Shown here one piece after another: positions 54,794-64,000 of a DNA stretch of 64,000 nucleotides. Position 1 is the first letter of the stretch; every line of letters begins with the position of its first letter. The position numbers were made by a program, and so were the translations under genes. The stretch comes from Hyaloperonospora brassicae (taxonomy: Eukaryota > Oomycota > Peronosporomycetes > Peronosporales > Peronosporaceae), in NCBI GenBank assembly GCA_947650285.1, contig CANTFL010000143.1, positions 1 to 64,000 of the forward strand. Direction: 5' to 3'. Under the pieces are notes generated by a model that was given only the letters and a program-made list of their open reading frames with translations, made no database searches and was not told the DNA's origin.

Positions 54794-57700
54794 CTATAAC
54801 CGTTTCGTGCAGCTCAATACGTCAGTTGCTTCGGAACGTCTGCCAACGAGTTTAAATCCATAAAATTGATTCGTTCGTGTGCCCAACAAACACCAATTGT
54901 CGACTATCACGGGCGAGCCAAAGAGAGGGCCCAACAGACCACCGCCTTCGTGGTCACTAGTCACGTCTTCCAGTGCGTTTCCTGTCAACTCGCACGTTTC
55001 GTACAATATGGAGCCAGTCGCTTCGTCGCAGATGTACAAGAACCCGGCTGTAGTAGTTACGCAACAGAGCAGGTGCTCGTCGTCTTTGCTGTCACTTTGG
55101 TTGGTGGTCGCGGACGCAGAGAGTAGTCGGACGACGGCAGGAGACGCGAATACTGCGCTATGAAGATCAGTGGTCCACGCGAGCCTTCCACCGCTGCAGT
55201 TGACCTTCCGCAGCATGCCGTCGTGAGATCCAAACACGATCGATCCTGGTCGGTAGACGCAAGGCGAGCTGAAAATCGGTTTGTCGGTCATTGCTTGCCA
55301 TCGGATATCACCTTCACTCATCGAGACTCCGTAAAGTCGACCGTCTGCACACCCTACGATCAGCATCTCGAAGCCACGGTCGGCGTTTAGACCGGCAAAC
55401 ACCGGGGCCGGGAGCTCCAGCTTCCATTGTGTCTCAGGACGGCCAAGACCCGTTTGTAGAGCCACTACAGCCCCGTTCGTTGTAGCTGAAAAAAGCTGCT
55501 CTGACCAAGCGCAATAGAGAGGCGTCGAAAAAATGCTGCCGCACAAGTCGACCGCCCACTGCTTCTGCCCCGTAACAGCATCTAGGCCGTACAACTTGCC
55601 GTTATATGCCCCGCAAACTACCAGCTGTTGGTCATCCATGACCACAGCCGAAGCTTTGATCGTCCCCTTTGCTTGAAATCTCCAACGAGTAGCTCCCGAA
55701 TGCAGGTGTAAAGCAAAAAAAGATCCAGCATATGTCCCTATATACACGAGTTCGTGCTTTGCGCTGATAGCTGCACACGCTTCGATGCGGTCATCAAGTG
55801 TGACCCGCCAAATCTCTCGCCCAGCAGCTAGCACGTCGACGCAAACGATGTGGCCTGAATGTGAGCCAATTACCGCCCAAGTCGAGCAGACAGAACCTTT
55901 GTGGTCGTGGTGCTGTACAACGAGAGGAGACGCATCGATGCACTTGCCCAAGTCAACTTGCCACACACGTCGCAAGCTCCACGGCAAACATGAGGATGAC
56001 GATCCTGGGTTGATTCCTCTTGCCATCGAAGTCGGAGAAGTGTAGCACACAGGGAGACATATGCCATCGACGCTGGTGGATGAGCGGTTGTACCGAGAGA
56101 CGCATGTTAATCTGCTTGTTTGGTGCGTGTTGCTATTGCATTCACCGCCAGGGCAAACACCTGGGCAATCATTTGGCAACTTCTTTCGTCGTTTGAAACA
56201 ATATGCGATGTTCGAGGCGCTTTCAGTAATCAGACCAGAGATCTGACTTGTAGTCCGGACCTGACGATCGATTCTTTCAGCTTCCCTTGAGGTTGTAGAG
56301 CATACAGACACGATTTCCTCGATCCTCATTTCAAGCTGGACAGCAGGCGCACAAATGGGATTGGTCACTATTTCATTACTGCAGACTAAACGTTACAAGA
56401 CAATAAAGAACGTACCAGTTCACGGGCAGTCAACGAAAGCGCACCAAACTGTTGGCGGAGCTCGTGCACGAACAAAGTTGCTAACAGTGAATTTCCACCC
56501 AGCTCACCAAACGTGCGGGACCGTATGTCGTCGTAAACGTCATCAGACGAAGGAATACCTAGTATCTCGTTCAGGAGGTTTGCCACTAACGTTTGCGCGG
56601 GGCTTATCATCACGCTGTTGATGCGCGGGCAAAGCGCCAAAGTATCGCGTTGATCAATGGCATACTCGAAAAACCTCTTCAGCGACTTCCGGTCAATTTT
56701 ACCATTAGCAAAACGTGGTACTACTTTTGCTGGCACCATGAATACTTTGTGCGGGATGTGCGCCGTCCCGTGGTGTTCTGCTATCCAAGCATTCAGCTTT
56801 TTCGTTTGAGAATATTGAACGATGCCGGTGCTACCAGTGTCTTCATACAAAACAAATGCCATGATGGACGTTATGAGCAGCCCATGCTTGCTCACTTTCT
56901 TCGGAACTGGAAACGCAACGATCCCACCTGTGCTATCGATTTGTGCATCTTCTGTTGTTTCTTTCAGCGCGAGCGCTACCGCACGCTCCACTGCGTCCAT
57001 GTGAATCAGATGTCCTCGAGTTTTCACAGCACTGTCTTTGCGTCCGTCAAAGTATATATACCTGTGAATCACCGAGCAAATGTCACCTGTGCGAAACCAC
57101 CAACTCGGGTTCTCGTTCCTAGCCGGATCGTTTTCCGTCCGGCGACCTGATATTGACGCCAAGTCGGGGAACATATTTCCTTGGATATCACCAGCGTATT
57201 CATCCGTAAGAAGCGGCCCTGAAACGTACAAGACCCCGGAAACTGGCTGTTTGCCTGTCCGTGTTGTCCCTTCAATTTCGCTGGAGTGATTCCTCGGCCA
57301 GATCAGTGTAGCTGAGCCATTCCCAGAATGTCGTATGTCGTTCTTTTGATCCTCTGATACAAGCACAAGGGACGTTTCACCACCACCAACGATCCCTCTT
57401 TCATCGAGTGTAGCAATCGGAACATCGTCTCGTTCCCTCGCTGCTACCTGCGTGGGCAATGAACGTGCGTCGAACTCCATACACGTAACATCTCCGCTCA
57501 ATTCCGTGCTGCCTGCATGCAACATTGAATAGTGAGATCAAGCTGCAGAGTGAGGGAGATAGGTAAAGAATTCACCATAAAGATTCAAGATGGTCACGTT
57601 CGGCAAACTGGCCGTGAGGCGTCGAACAACGTGAAATGGCAGGGACTCGCCGCTACTCAGCACGTAGCGCAGTCCATTCAGGCAAGACTTCCGCTCATTT

Positions 57701-58710
57701 TCGGTCGTTTGTAGCAGCAAAACATCCAGCACACTCGGCACAGCAGTGAAACGAGTCACACCCTCGTTGCAAACTACCTTTAAAAAGCGCGGGCTGTTAT
57801 CAAGCACGACACTTGTCATGTAAGAGAAACTAGTGCTTTTTACTCGATGCCGAGGAGGTTGCAAATGGACTAATGGCACACGTTGCAGGAACGCGCCAAG
57901 AATCTCCCACACCGAGTCTACGAACGAAAGTCTTGTTGCTCGCAGAACTCGCTCACTCGATCTACCTGTCTTTAATGTCGTAAAAGGGTAGATTTTCCAC
58001 ATCCATTCCAGCCGTGTCCACGCCCCTTTTCGTGATCCCAGCACTCTTTTCTCCTTTCCTGTCGTTCCAGACGTATACAGCACATACAGCGGCGCATCAA
58101 CCTGTATATCGTCTTGGCGTCGACCACCAGCGCCACGCCCCGTCTGTTCAACCTCGATCTGAAAGTACTTGCTCGGCAGCGTGACGACTTGCACCGGCAA
58201 AAATGGGCTCGTCTTGTCGCCAACGACTTGCGTCTTGACGTGCTCTCCTGCAAATCTATTGACCACAAAAGTTGCTAGTGGACTGTCAACAGACGTCACA
58301 AGACGTCGTGCTCCGCTCCTTTGCAACAGCGCAAGCTGTCGCGCGGGCGAAAGCTGTACATCGAGAGCTACATACACCCATCGTCTCTGTTCGACCACTA
58401 ATAACATCGTCGCGGTTTCTTCGATCGAATACGGCACCAAATTGATCCCGATCACCGTCTGCTCGTCCTCTTTCGCGTCGTCAGTTCCTGCGTATAGTGC
58501 CCTCTGCAGCTCTTGATGCCATTGATACACTTGCGCGTACGACACTCGCCCGGTCTCCATCTCCGTCCAAACAGCGCCATCAAATATCGGACACGACTGT
58601 ATCAGCGCTGCGTCGTCGCACAGCGCACACTCTGTCCTTAACGCGATCAGAGATACACATAATTGCCCCATTTGTGTGCGACGCTCACTTGTTTTTGTAG
58701 CTATTCGCAC
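54794..58710 (-). CDS. AASDH: AASDH/ACSF4-type adenylating enzyme with carrier domain and PQQ-like beta-propeller, three exons
   Basis: Exons are 57576-58710, 56416-57512 and 54794-56335, giving 1,257 residues. Introns of 63 and 80 bp are GT..AG. The first restores NLYGSTELSGD, a core adenylation motif. The second (GTACGT..GTCCAG) joins TAREL to LEMRIEEI. The adenylation domain has YTSGTTGKEKR (about 212-222) and the catalytic lysine in NGKIDRKSL (about 650). A phosphopantetheine-carrier motif GGNSLL has its serine at about 720. The last 400 residues hold repeated blades such as GKLYGLDAVTGQKQWAVDL and GRLYGVSMSEGDIRW. This is the layout of animal AASDH (ACSF4, U26), which activates beta-alanine and loads it on its own carrier. 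The physiological acceptor is unsettled. The start may be M14 rather than M1. Confidence 0.92.
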
Positions 58711-58897
58711 GAGGAGTTACGGTTTTAATGTTTTCTCCTGTATTTTACGGATAGATACTAAGCTCGTTTTGTTTCTTGTCGAAAAAACGAAAAACGCATC
58801 CACTTAGAAACACGCTATTTGCACACGTCGCATACGCTCCGTCCCCCGCGCGTCGTACACTCACTCAACAGAATCAGAAATACCTCTCGACCATCTC
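58711..58897. promoter_or_regulatory. divergent promoter of the AASDH-type and beta-lactamase-fold genes
   Basis: 187 bases between the two start codons must carry both promoters. Near the plus-strand gene, TCACTCAAC about 38 bases before the ATG resembles the oomycete initiator consensus (TCAWTYY-like). No TATA box. Shared regulation is possible but not shown. Confidence 0.5.
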
Positions 58898-60427
58898 ATG
58901 CCGTCCAGCGAACAGCTCCCTCTCGTCCCGCGGGACTCGCTCCAGCAGCAGCTGTCGAGCTACCACGAGCAACAGCGGGCGCGTCAACAGACCCGTCATC
59001 GCTCGAAGACCCTGGGGCGTGCCGTCGTGGGTCTCGTTGCCGCGTCGTTGCTCACGCTGTTGCTGGGCGCGCTGGTGTGGCCAACACCGGTACGCCACGA
59101 GCGTACACTCGACCAGCAGTCACTGCTGGAAAGGTACGATCGTGTGCACAACTTCTCAGGAGTCGTGAGAGTGAGTATCAATGGACAGGAGAGAATGCAG
59201 CAGGCGATGGGGCTAGCCAACGTGCCGTACATGCAGCCCATTGAGGCACATAGCGTGTTCCCTATGGGGACGCACGTGCAGCTGCTTGTGGCAGTTGCGA
59301 TGCTGCAATTGCAAGAGAGAGGACTCGTGGACTTGCGACAGTCAGTGAGTGAGCATTGGACACAGGATGATTGGCAAAAGTTTGGTCTTGACACGAATCG
59401 CACGACGTGGTGCCCGACCGTTGCGACCGAGGCAACGTGTCAGGTCGTGACGTATCACGACTTGCTCTATATGGGCTCCGGCATTTGTACTTATCCAAGT
59501 GACAAGCTGCTACAAAACATGGCATCGCTTGCGACGCGAGTTGGAACGTTCATTGATCAACCACTGGCATTTGAGCCAGGGACGGGCTACCAATACGCGG
59601 ATGACAACTATGTGCTGCTGGCCTATATGGTGGAAAAACTCAGCGGCTTGACTTTGAAGGATTACTTGGAGACATACATTTTTGAACCGTTGGGGTTGGC
59701 CAGTACGACATTTGATGCATTTGCGGGAGCTGTGGATGTGCGACACGCTCTAGTGGATCAGTACGTGCAGTTCTACACGCACGAACAGCCCCCCGTTAGT
59801 GAGAGGGAACGTGCTAGTGGAAACAGAAGCCACAGCAGCAGAATGTCTGGTGGACCTGATGGCGTCTCGGTAAAACGCTTGCATCATATGAGCACGGGTT
59901 CTTGTGCGGTCTACAAAAGCCTTGAGAACAGTCTATACGGGCTGCAGTCCACTGCTGAGGACATGCACAAGATTTACACCGACCTCTTTCACGAACACGG
60001 GCGACATTCCAAGCTGCTTGAGGTCCATTCGGTGGCACATATGGTGCAAACTCGAAATCCGTCATACCCAGCGTTTGGTCTGGGGATCGGCGTCGACTTT
60101 GAGAAGCAGCCAAGAGCAGCTGCGACAGACAAAAGTTGGCCCGCCAAGATCGCGTTTTGTGGAAGTACAACATGCTCGACGACGTGTATGGCGATGCAGA
60201 TGCCTGCCGATAACTTGTCGATCGTTGCCAGTGCCTTCACAAATAATGTGCGCCTGTTTTTTCAATTTGCCGACGCGTTTCGTGCGTACAAGCCGCGCGA
60301 CTTTATAAAACAACGGGAGTCCACGACAGAGAAGAACGCGTTCGAGAAGAACGACGGTGCGGTCAACACACTGGCGTGGAGCTTGCTGCAATTTTTCTTA
60401 CCTGTCTTGACAACACCTGACAACTAA
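58898..60427 (+). CDS. beta-lactamase/penicillin-binding-fold type II membrane protein, catalytic motifs altered
   Basis: 509 residues, one exon. A basic, Gln-rich cytosolic N-terminus (about 1-41) precedes one membrane anchor (VVGLVAASLLTLLLGALVW, about 43-61), so the rest is luminal or outside. The body has the class C beta-lactamase layout: FSGVVRVSINGQE, then VFPMGTHVQLLVAVAMLQLQERGLVDL, later PGTGYQYADDNYVLLAYMVEKLSG. In active relatives the first block carries S-x-x-K and the second Y-x-N. Here the positions read T-H-V-Q and Y-A-D, and the third motif (H-x-G) reads F-C-G, in a Cys-rich context. The fold is likely kept without normal serine hydrolysis. A binding or scaffold role is inference. 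Third positions are GC-rich and the frame is intact, so it is not a decayed gene. Confidence 0.85.
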   Translation: MPSSEQLPLVPRDSLQQQLSSYHEQQRARQQTRHRSKTLGRAVVGLVAASLLTLLLGALVWPTPVRHERTLDQQSLLERYDRVHNFSGVVRVSINGQERMQQAMGLANVPYMQPIEAHSVFPMGTHVQLLVAVAMLQLQERGLVDLRQSVSEHWTQDDWQKFGLDTNRTTWCPTVATEATCQVVTYHDLLYMGSGICTYPSDKLLQNMASLATRVGTFIDQPLAFEPGTGYQYADDNYVLLAYMVEKLSGLTLKDYLETYIFEPLGLASTTFDAFAGAVDVRHALVDQYVQFYTHEQPPVSERERASGNRSHSSRMSGGPDGVSVKRLHHMSTGSCAVYKSLENSLYGLQSTAEDMHKIYTDLFHEHGRHSKLLEVHSVAHMVQTRNPSYPAFGLGIGVDFEKQPRAAATDKSWPAKIAFCGSTTCSTTCMAMQMPADNLSIVASAFTNNVRLFFQFADAFRAYKPRDFIKQRESTTEKNAFEKNDGAVNTLAWSLLQFFLPVLTTPDN

Positions 60428-60732
60428 ACAATGCGAAGGTACGGTCTTGACCCCGCACATATGATGTGATAATTACGCGTCAGTTGTATTTATACATGTT
60501 TACTCATGATACGTCTTGTCCACCGTTCGTCGGCCTCGTGCTGCCACCTTCCGACATTTCTCCTCTCATCATGCCGGGTCACGAAGCTTCGTCGTATGAG
60601 TAGTCGTATCTTGCAAAACCCTCCCACGCTACGTTTGGCCACTTGTCCCGTCGCTTCATCGATATGCTTTCCACATGAGCCTTGCAAGACTTGGGTGACG
60701 ACAAGTGAGTAGCACTACCCAAATCGTTCTGT
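60428..60732. other. convergent intergenic spacer
   Basis: 305 bases between the 3' ends of the beta-lactamase-fold gene and the tandem-repeat gene. Two overlapping 65-68-codon frames on opposite strands (60490-60712) have no recognisable content. Confidence 0.5.
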
Positions 60733-63700
60733 CTATTTGCAACAGGTGACATCAGCCAGTGAACGTTTGCCTAACCAGCATTTTTGTCCATCCAAAATTG
60801 ATCGCTTCGTATCCGCTTTTAGCTCTTTGCGTTCAGCCTCCCCGCCCACTATCTTCTCTATCGATAGTTTGAAGAAGAACCCGAATTCTTCCTCGTCCAT
60901 CAAAGCACGGTGCAGGCTGCTATACAGACAGTTGCCGGCGCCCTCGTCCATCGGTTGAAGAAAGCTTCTCATTCGCAAACCCCACATGTGCTTGGGCCAC
61001 GGAAGCTCACAGGGGACTTTAAAACTAGGTGGTACCCTACAGCACCCATAGCCGTTTGCTGTACTGATGTACTGCGGCATTTTGCGCTTTTCCCATCGCG
61101 TTTGCTTGCGGTTCCAAACGAACTGGGAGGACCACGACACAACTTTGCCCAGTTTCACGCCCCAAAGCTTTTGTGGCCACGACGGCTCTGGTGGCACGAC
61201 AAAATTCTCAGGTATAATCTCATGCGGAAATCGGGTAGCATACGTCTTCAGCAATGGTGCCACGTGCTCCTTCCATGCTTCGTCTGCTAAGTTGTATCGG
61301 AAGCCAAAAGCCTCTAGTCGATCAGCATGGAGCCCAACCTCAGCAAAGTACAATCCGTGCTTCTCCATGTCCGAGACGACACTTCCCAGTTGCAGCCCAA
61401 ACGTCTTCGTGGGCCACGGAAACTCTGATGGAACAACAAAACCATCCGAAATCGAGCAGTGTCCGAATACTGTAGCAAACGTCTGTAGTGCGGGGAAAAT
61501 AACCATCTTCCACTCTTTGGTCTCGCCGCACGGGGTAACACAAGACTCGCTCACATGAGGGTCAGCAAGAGCCAAATGCCCGCCGTACGGCTGTCCTACC
61601 TGTACGCAAGTGATGATGTGCCGAAGGTCTCTGCCCCAGGTCTTGTAAGGCCACGGAGACCGTGCAGGGACTACAAAGTCATCACGTAAGATCCTGTTTC
61701 GATTCTCGAAATGGTAAATCCCGTTGGCATGCATTACTTGCCCCTTCCAATCGTGCTCGATCGTCTCCAACTGAATCAAGTTCCACCGCACGATCATTCC
61801 AAGATTTACCCCCCATACGTTCGTAGGCCACGGTTCCTTTGGTGGTATAGTGAAACCCCACTTAGATCCCCATGGAATTGTATCTCGGGGGTGAAGGTTG
61901 GCAAAAGTCGCAATAAGCGGAACAACCTTTTTCTCCCACACTGCATTGGATAGCGCAAGTACAAAGCCGATCTGGTTCAGATAATTCGCACATCGTCCAA
62001 TGTACGAAAAAAAGTTGCCCAGCGTCTTCATCTTCTCAACAATTTGTCCCAGCTGTAAATTCCAGACAGTTTCCGGCCACGGGGGTTCGCCAGGAAATAT
62101 AAAGTGGGGTGGGATGTTGCAATGCCCAAAGTGGTTTGAAAAGACCTTCAAAGCTGTGAAGACAATTTCCCATGCCTCATCTCGTTGGTGACGGAAAAAG
62201 GTTTTCAGTGGAGTCCTGGCCATGGCGACGTGCCCGTCATAGCACGCGCCAGTACGGAAACGGTGCAGAATCTCCGCTAGGTTCATTCCCCATGTCCTCG
62301 CTGGCCAGGGAAAGTGAAACGGAACTACCACCGTGCCCCGAATCGGTACTTTTCCACCCATCTTCCGGTGAACTTCGACAGCGGTCAGTACTTCCATCCT
62401 CCAGCCATACTCGATGTCAGTCATGTGTTGGGCATTCCAGCGTACAATCTTTCCTAAGTGGATACCCCAGACTTTCTTCCGCCATGGCGCTTCGGGTGGA
62501 ATGACGAAGGTGTCAGGTACTACCGTAGACGGATGTAATGCCGAAAACGTCTTTAATAGCGGAGCACCATACCGTTTCCAGGGAGTCCCCAATAGCTTGA
62601 AAGAAATACCCCATGCATCCAACAGGTCTGCGTCACGTCCGATTTGCTGAAAGTAAGTGCCACTATTCGAATAGAGTGCAATCTCTACTCCCAGCCGCAA
62701 ACCCCAGGTCAGAGTTGGCCAAGGATGTTCAGACGGAACTTTAAAATGCTCTGCAACGCGGCAATGTCCGAACACTTTCACAAATGTCGCCAAAGCAGGA
62801 TAAATCTTGGTCCTCCACAGTTGATCTCTGTTCCCCGATACGAGCGGCACTGTACTCAGCAAACTCCCATGCTGTTCCCATTCTTTCGCCACATCAGCCA
62901 TGCGGTGGGCATTTTGCGTGCCAATTTTACCCAGTTCCAAGCCCCACATGACCTTAGGCCACGGGTGCTTATGTGGAATGACGAAATCTTCAGGAAGCGT
63001 CAGCTTGCCTGGGTATACCACCGAGTAAATCTTCAGCAATGGATCAATCTGTCGCTTCCAGGTCAAGTCCGAAAGACGAACCTCGAAGCCCAAATCCTTC
63101 AGTACGTGCGCATCACGAGTAATCTGCACAAAGTACTGTTCTCGCCACTGAGAGTCATTCATAAACATCCCAAGCTCTAGTCCCCAGGTCTGCTTCGGCC
63201 AAGGCACCTTCGACGGAACGACAAAACCTGACGTCATGGACTCGGCGTCTCCAAACTCATCAGCGAATGTGACCAGCGCTGGCAAAATGCACTCCTGCCA
63301 CTCCATGTCTCTCGGACCCCACAAGAACCCCAACTTCTCTAGTGCGTCACTGTCCGCCCTGGCTTGAGCTGCATACTTCTGTTCCGCTCGAATCTGCTTG
63401 ACTACATCTCCAAGATGTAGCCCGTAAGCATCGTAGGGCCACGGCTTTCCCACCGGGACCACGAAATCATCCTTGACGTTGCAGTGACCGTGTTCTTGGT
63501 AGAAAACACGCAGTGCGGGCAAAACCTGGTGCTTCCATGATCGATCGATGGCGTTCGTCACCGTCCACGTGAACCCCAACTTCTGCAATTCACGTTCCGA
63601 CGCAGCTACCTCTACACCATAATATCGCTTGACGTCGTTGCTCTTACGGATAAACTGGCCCAAACAGAGCCCCCACGTGACTCGCGGCCATCGTGCGTTC

Positions 63701-63900
63701 GAACGTGGCACCACAAACTCCTCCGGCACATCTGAGTGACCAAAGAGCGAGTGGAAAATGCGCAAAGCTGGCATAATGACACCGAGCCATTTCCCTTTTT
63801 GGTAGTCGACCGTGTTCACTATCATGGCATCCAGCGCGTCGCCAAGCGAGGCTTCCGGCTGGCGCGTGATGTCCATAGTGGAAAACCGATTCTGGTCCAA
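60733..63900 (-). CDS. 1,055-residue tandem-repeat protein, helicase-associated-like repeats
   Basis: Single exon from the ATG at 63900. The protein is built almost wholly of about 13 repeats anchored by a Trp at residues 38, 122, 201, 281, 362, 441, 500, 577, 655, 718, 797, 876 and 936. The best-kept form is W-x(6)-PAL-x2-F-x4-FGHC-x-V...FVVP-x4-PWP-x2-TWGL-x-LG. The W, GHC-x-V and LG spacing recalls the helicase-associated (HA) domain found in tandem behind helicases in bacteria, algae and stramenopiles. No helicase is attached here. Three repeat subtypes alternate as A-B-C in the C-terminal two thirds. No signal peptide or membrane segment; a soluble or nucleic-acid-binding role is inference. 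Cys/Lys-rich C-terminus. An in-frame second start (MDITRQPE) lies nine codons in. Confidence 0.85.
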   Translation of the reverse strand: MDQNRFSTMDITRQPEASLGDALDAMIVNTVDYQKGKWLGVIMPALRIFHSLFGHSDVPEEFVVPRSNARWPRVTWGLCLGQFIRKSNDVKRYYGVEVAASERELQKLGFTWTVTNAIDRSWKHQVLPALRVFYQEHGHCNVKDDFVVPVGKPWPYDAYGLHLGDVVKQIRAEQKYAAQARADSDALEKLGFLWGPRDMEWQECILPALVTFADEFGDAESMTSGFVVPSKVPWPKQTWGLELGMFMNDSQWREQYFVQITRDAHVLKDLGFEVRLSDLTWKRQIDPLLKIYSVVYPGKLTLPEDFVIPHKHPWPKVMWGLELGKIGTQNAHRMADVAKEWEQHGSLLSTVPLVSGNRDQLWRTKIYPALATFVKVFGHCRVAEHFKVPSEHPWPTLTWGLRLGVEIALYSNSGTYFQQIGRDADLLDAWGISFKLLGTPWKRYGAPLLKTFSALHPSTVVPDTFVIPPEAPWRKKVWGIHLGKIVRWNAQHMTDIEYGWRMEVLTAVEVHRKMGGKVPIRGTVVVPFHFPWPARTWGMNLAEILHRFRTGACYDGHVAMARTPLKTFFRHQRDEAWEIVFTALKVFSNHFGHCNIPPHFIFPGEPPWPETVWNLQLGQIVEKMKTLGNFFSYIGRCANYLNQIGFVLALSNAVWEKKVVPLIATFANLHPRDTIPWGSKWGFTIPPKEPWPTNVWGVNLGMIVRWNLIQLETIEHDWKGQVMHANGIYHFENRNRILRDDFVVPARSPWPYKTWGRDLRHIITCVQVGQPYGGHLALADPHVSESCVTPCGETKEWKMVIFPALQTFATVFGHCSISDGFVVPSEFPWPTKTFGLQLGSVVSDMEKHGLYFAEVGLHADRLEAFGFRYNLADEAWKEHVAPLLKTYATRFPHEIIPENFVVPPEPSWPQKLWGVKLGKVVSWSSQFVWNRKQTRWEKRKMPQYISTANGYGCCRVPPSFKVPCELPWPKHMWGLRMRSFLQPMDEGAGNCLYSSLHRALMDEEEFGFFFKLSIEKIVGGEAERKELKADTKRSILDGQKCWLGKRSLADVTCCK

Positions 63901-64000
63901 GTCCCGTATTCACGCTTGGCTGGTTCTGGTTCGTGTTGTCCCGAGACTTTTTGTCCACTAGCAAACGCTCCAAATCGTGTAGCCGGATAAAATATACAAA
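63901..64000 (-). promoter_or_regulatory. upstream region of the tandem-repeat gene
   Basis: The last 100 bases precede the start codon of the minus-strand repeat gene. No clear promoter element. AT-rich at the window edge. Confidence 0.35.

Noticed and set aside
1..64000. CRISPR arrays, bacterial operons, riboswitches
   Set aside because: The sequence is eukaryotic nuclear DNA with spliced genes. Repeats seen are transposon-derived or microsatellites without regular spacers.

Overview
This is nuclear DNA from an oomycete, most likely of the Peronosporales (Phytophthora and downy mildew group). Three things point there. The genes are compact with short introns (63 to 84 bp in most clear cases). 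There is a START-FYVE protein and helicase-associated-like repeat protein of the kind common in oomycetes. The mobile elements are Ty3/Gypsy chromovirus, pogo/Tigger and FAR1-type MULE relics resembling those of Phytophthora relatives. Species cannot be named from the sequence alone.

Layout. 1-30 kb is repeat territory. It holds two pogo/Tigger pieces at the left edge; three diverged copies of an LTR-like repeat (about 2.1, 25.8 and 27.7 kb), each followed by a degenerate TCGACTCGTCG-type array; one well-delimited but decayed chromodomain Gypsy element (6226-13916) with both LTRs, primer site and polypurine tract; a much older Gypsy on the minus strand (integrase relic near 17 kb); and an LTR-like insertion with palindromic ends at 28.2-29.0 kb. 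30-45.3 kb is a gene island: PRMT5 (-), a Cys/Gly-rich membrane protein (+), a tRNA-binding-domain protein (+), a ZGRF1/DUF2439-type protein (+), a small membrane protein (-), a START-FYVE protein (-), a possible 113-residue protein (-), eIF3d (-) and an S28 serine peptidase (-). 45.3-54.8 kb is a second repeat stretch with another Tigger relic (-), a MULE relic (+) and a broken effector-like reading frame. 54.8-64 kb is a second gene island: a three-exon AASDH-type adenylating enzyme with a C-terminal beta-propeller (-), divergent to a beta-lactamase-fold membrane protein (+) whose catalytic motifs look lost, and a 1,055-residue tandem-repeat protein (-).

The genes do not form one pathway. 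They are mainly housekeeping genes (arginine methylation, translation initiation, tRNA binding, lipid or membrane signalling, peptide hydrolysis) in islands between decayed transposons. The strongest candidate for something undescribed is an antisense gene of about 500 codons at the 3' end of the chromovirus. It starts inside the 3' LTR, runs against pol, overlaps the chromodomain on the opposite strand, and has stayed nearly open although the sense pol has many stops. Second is the higher-order A-B-C repeat architecture of the 1,055-residue protein.
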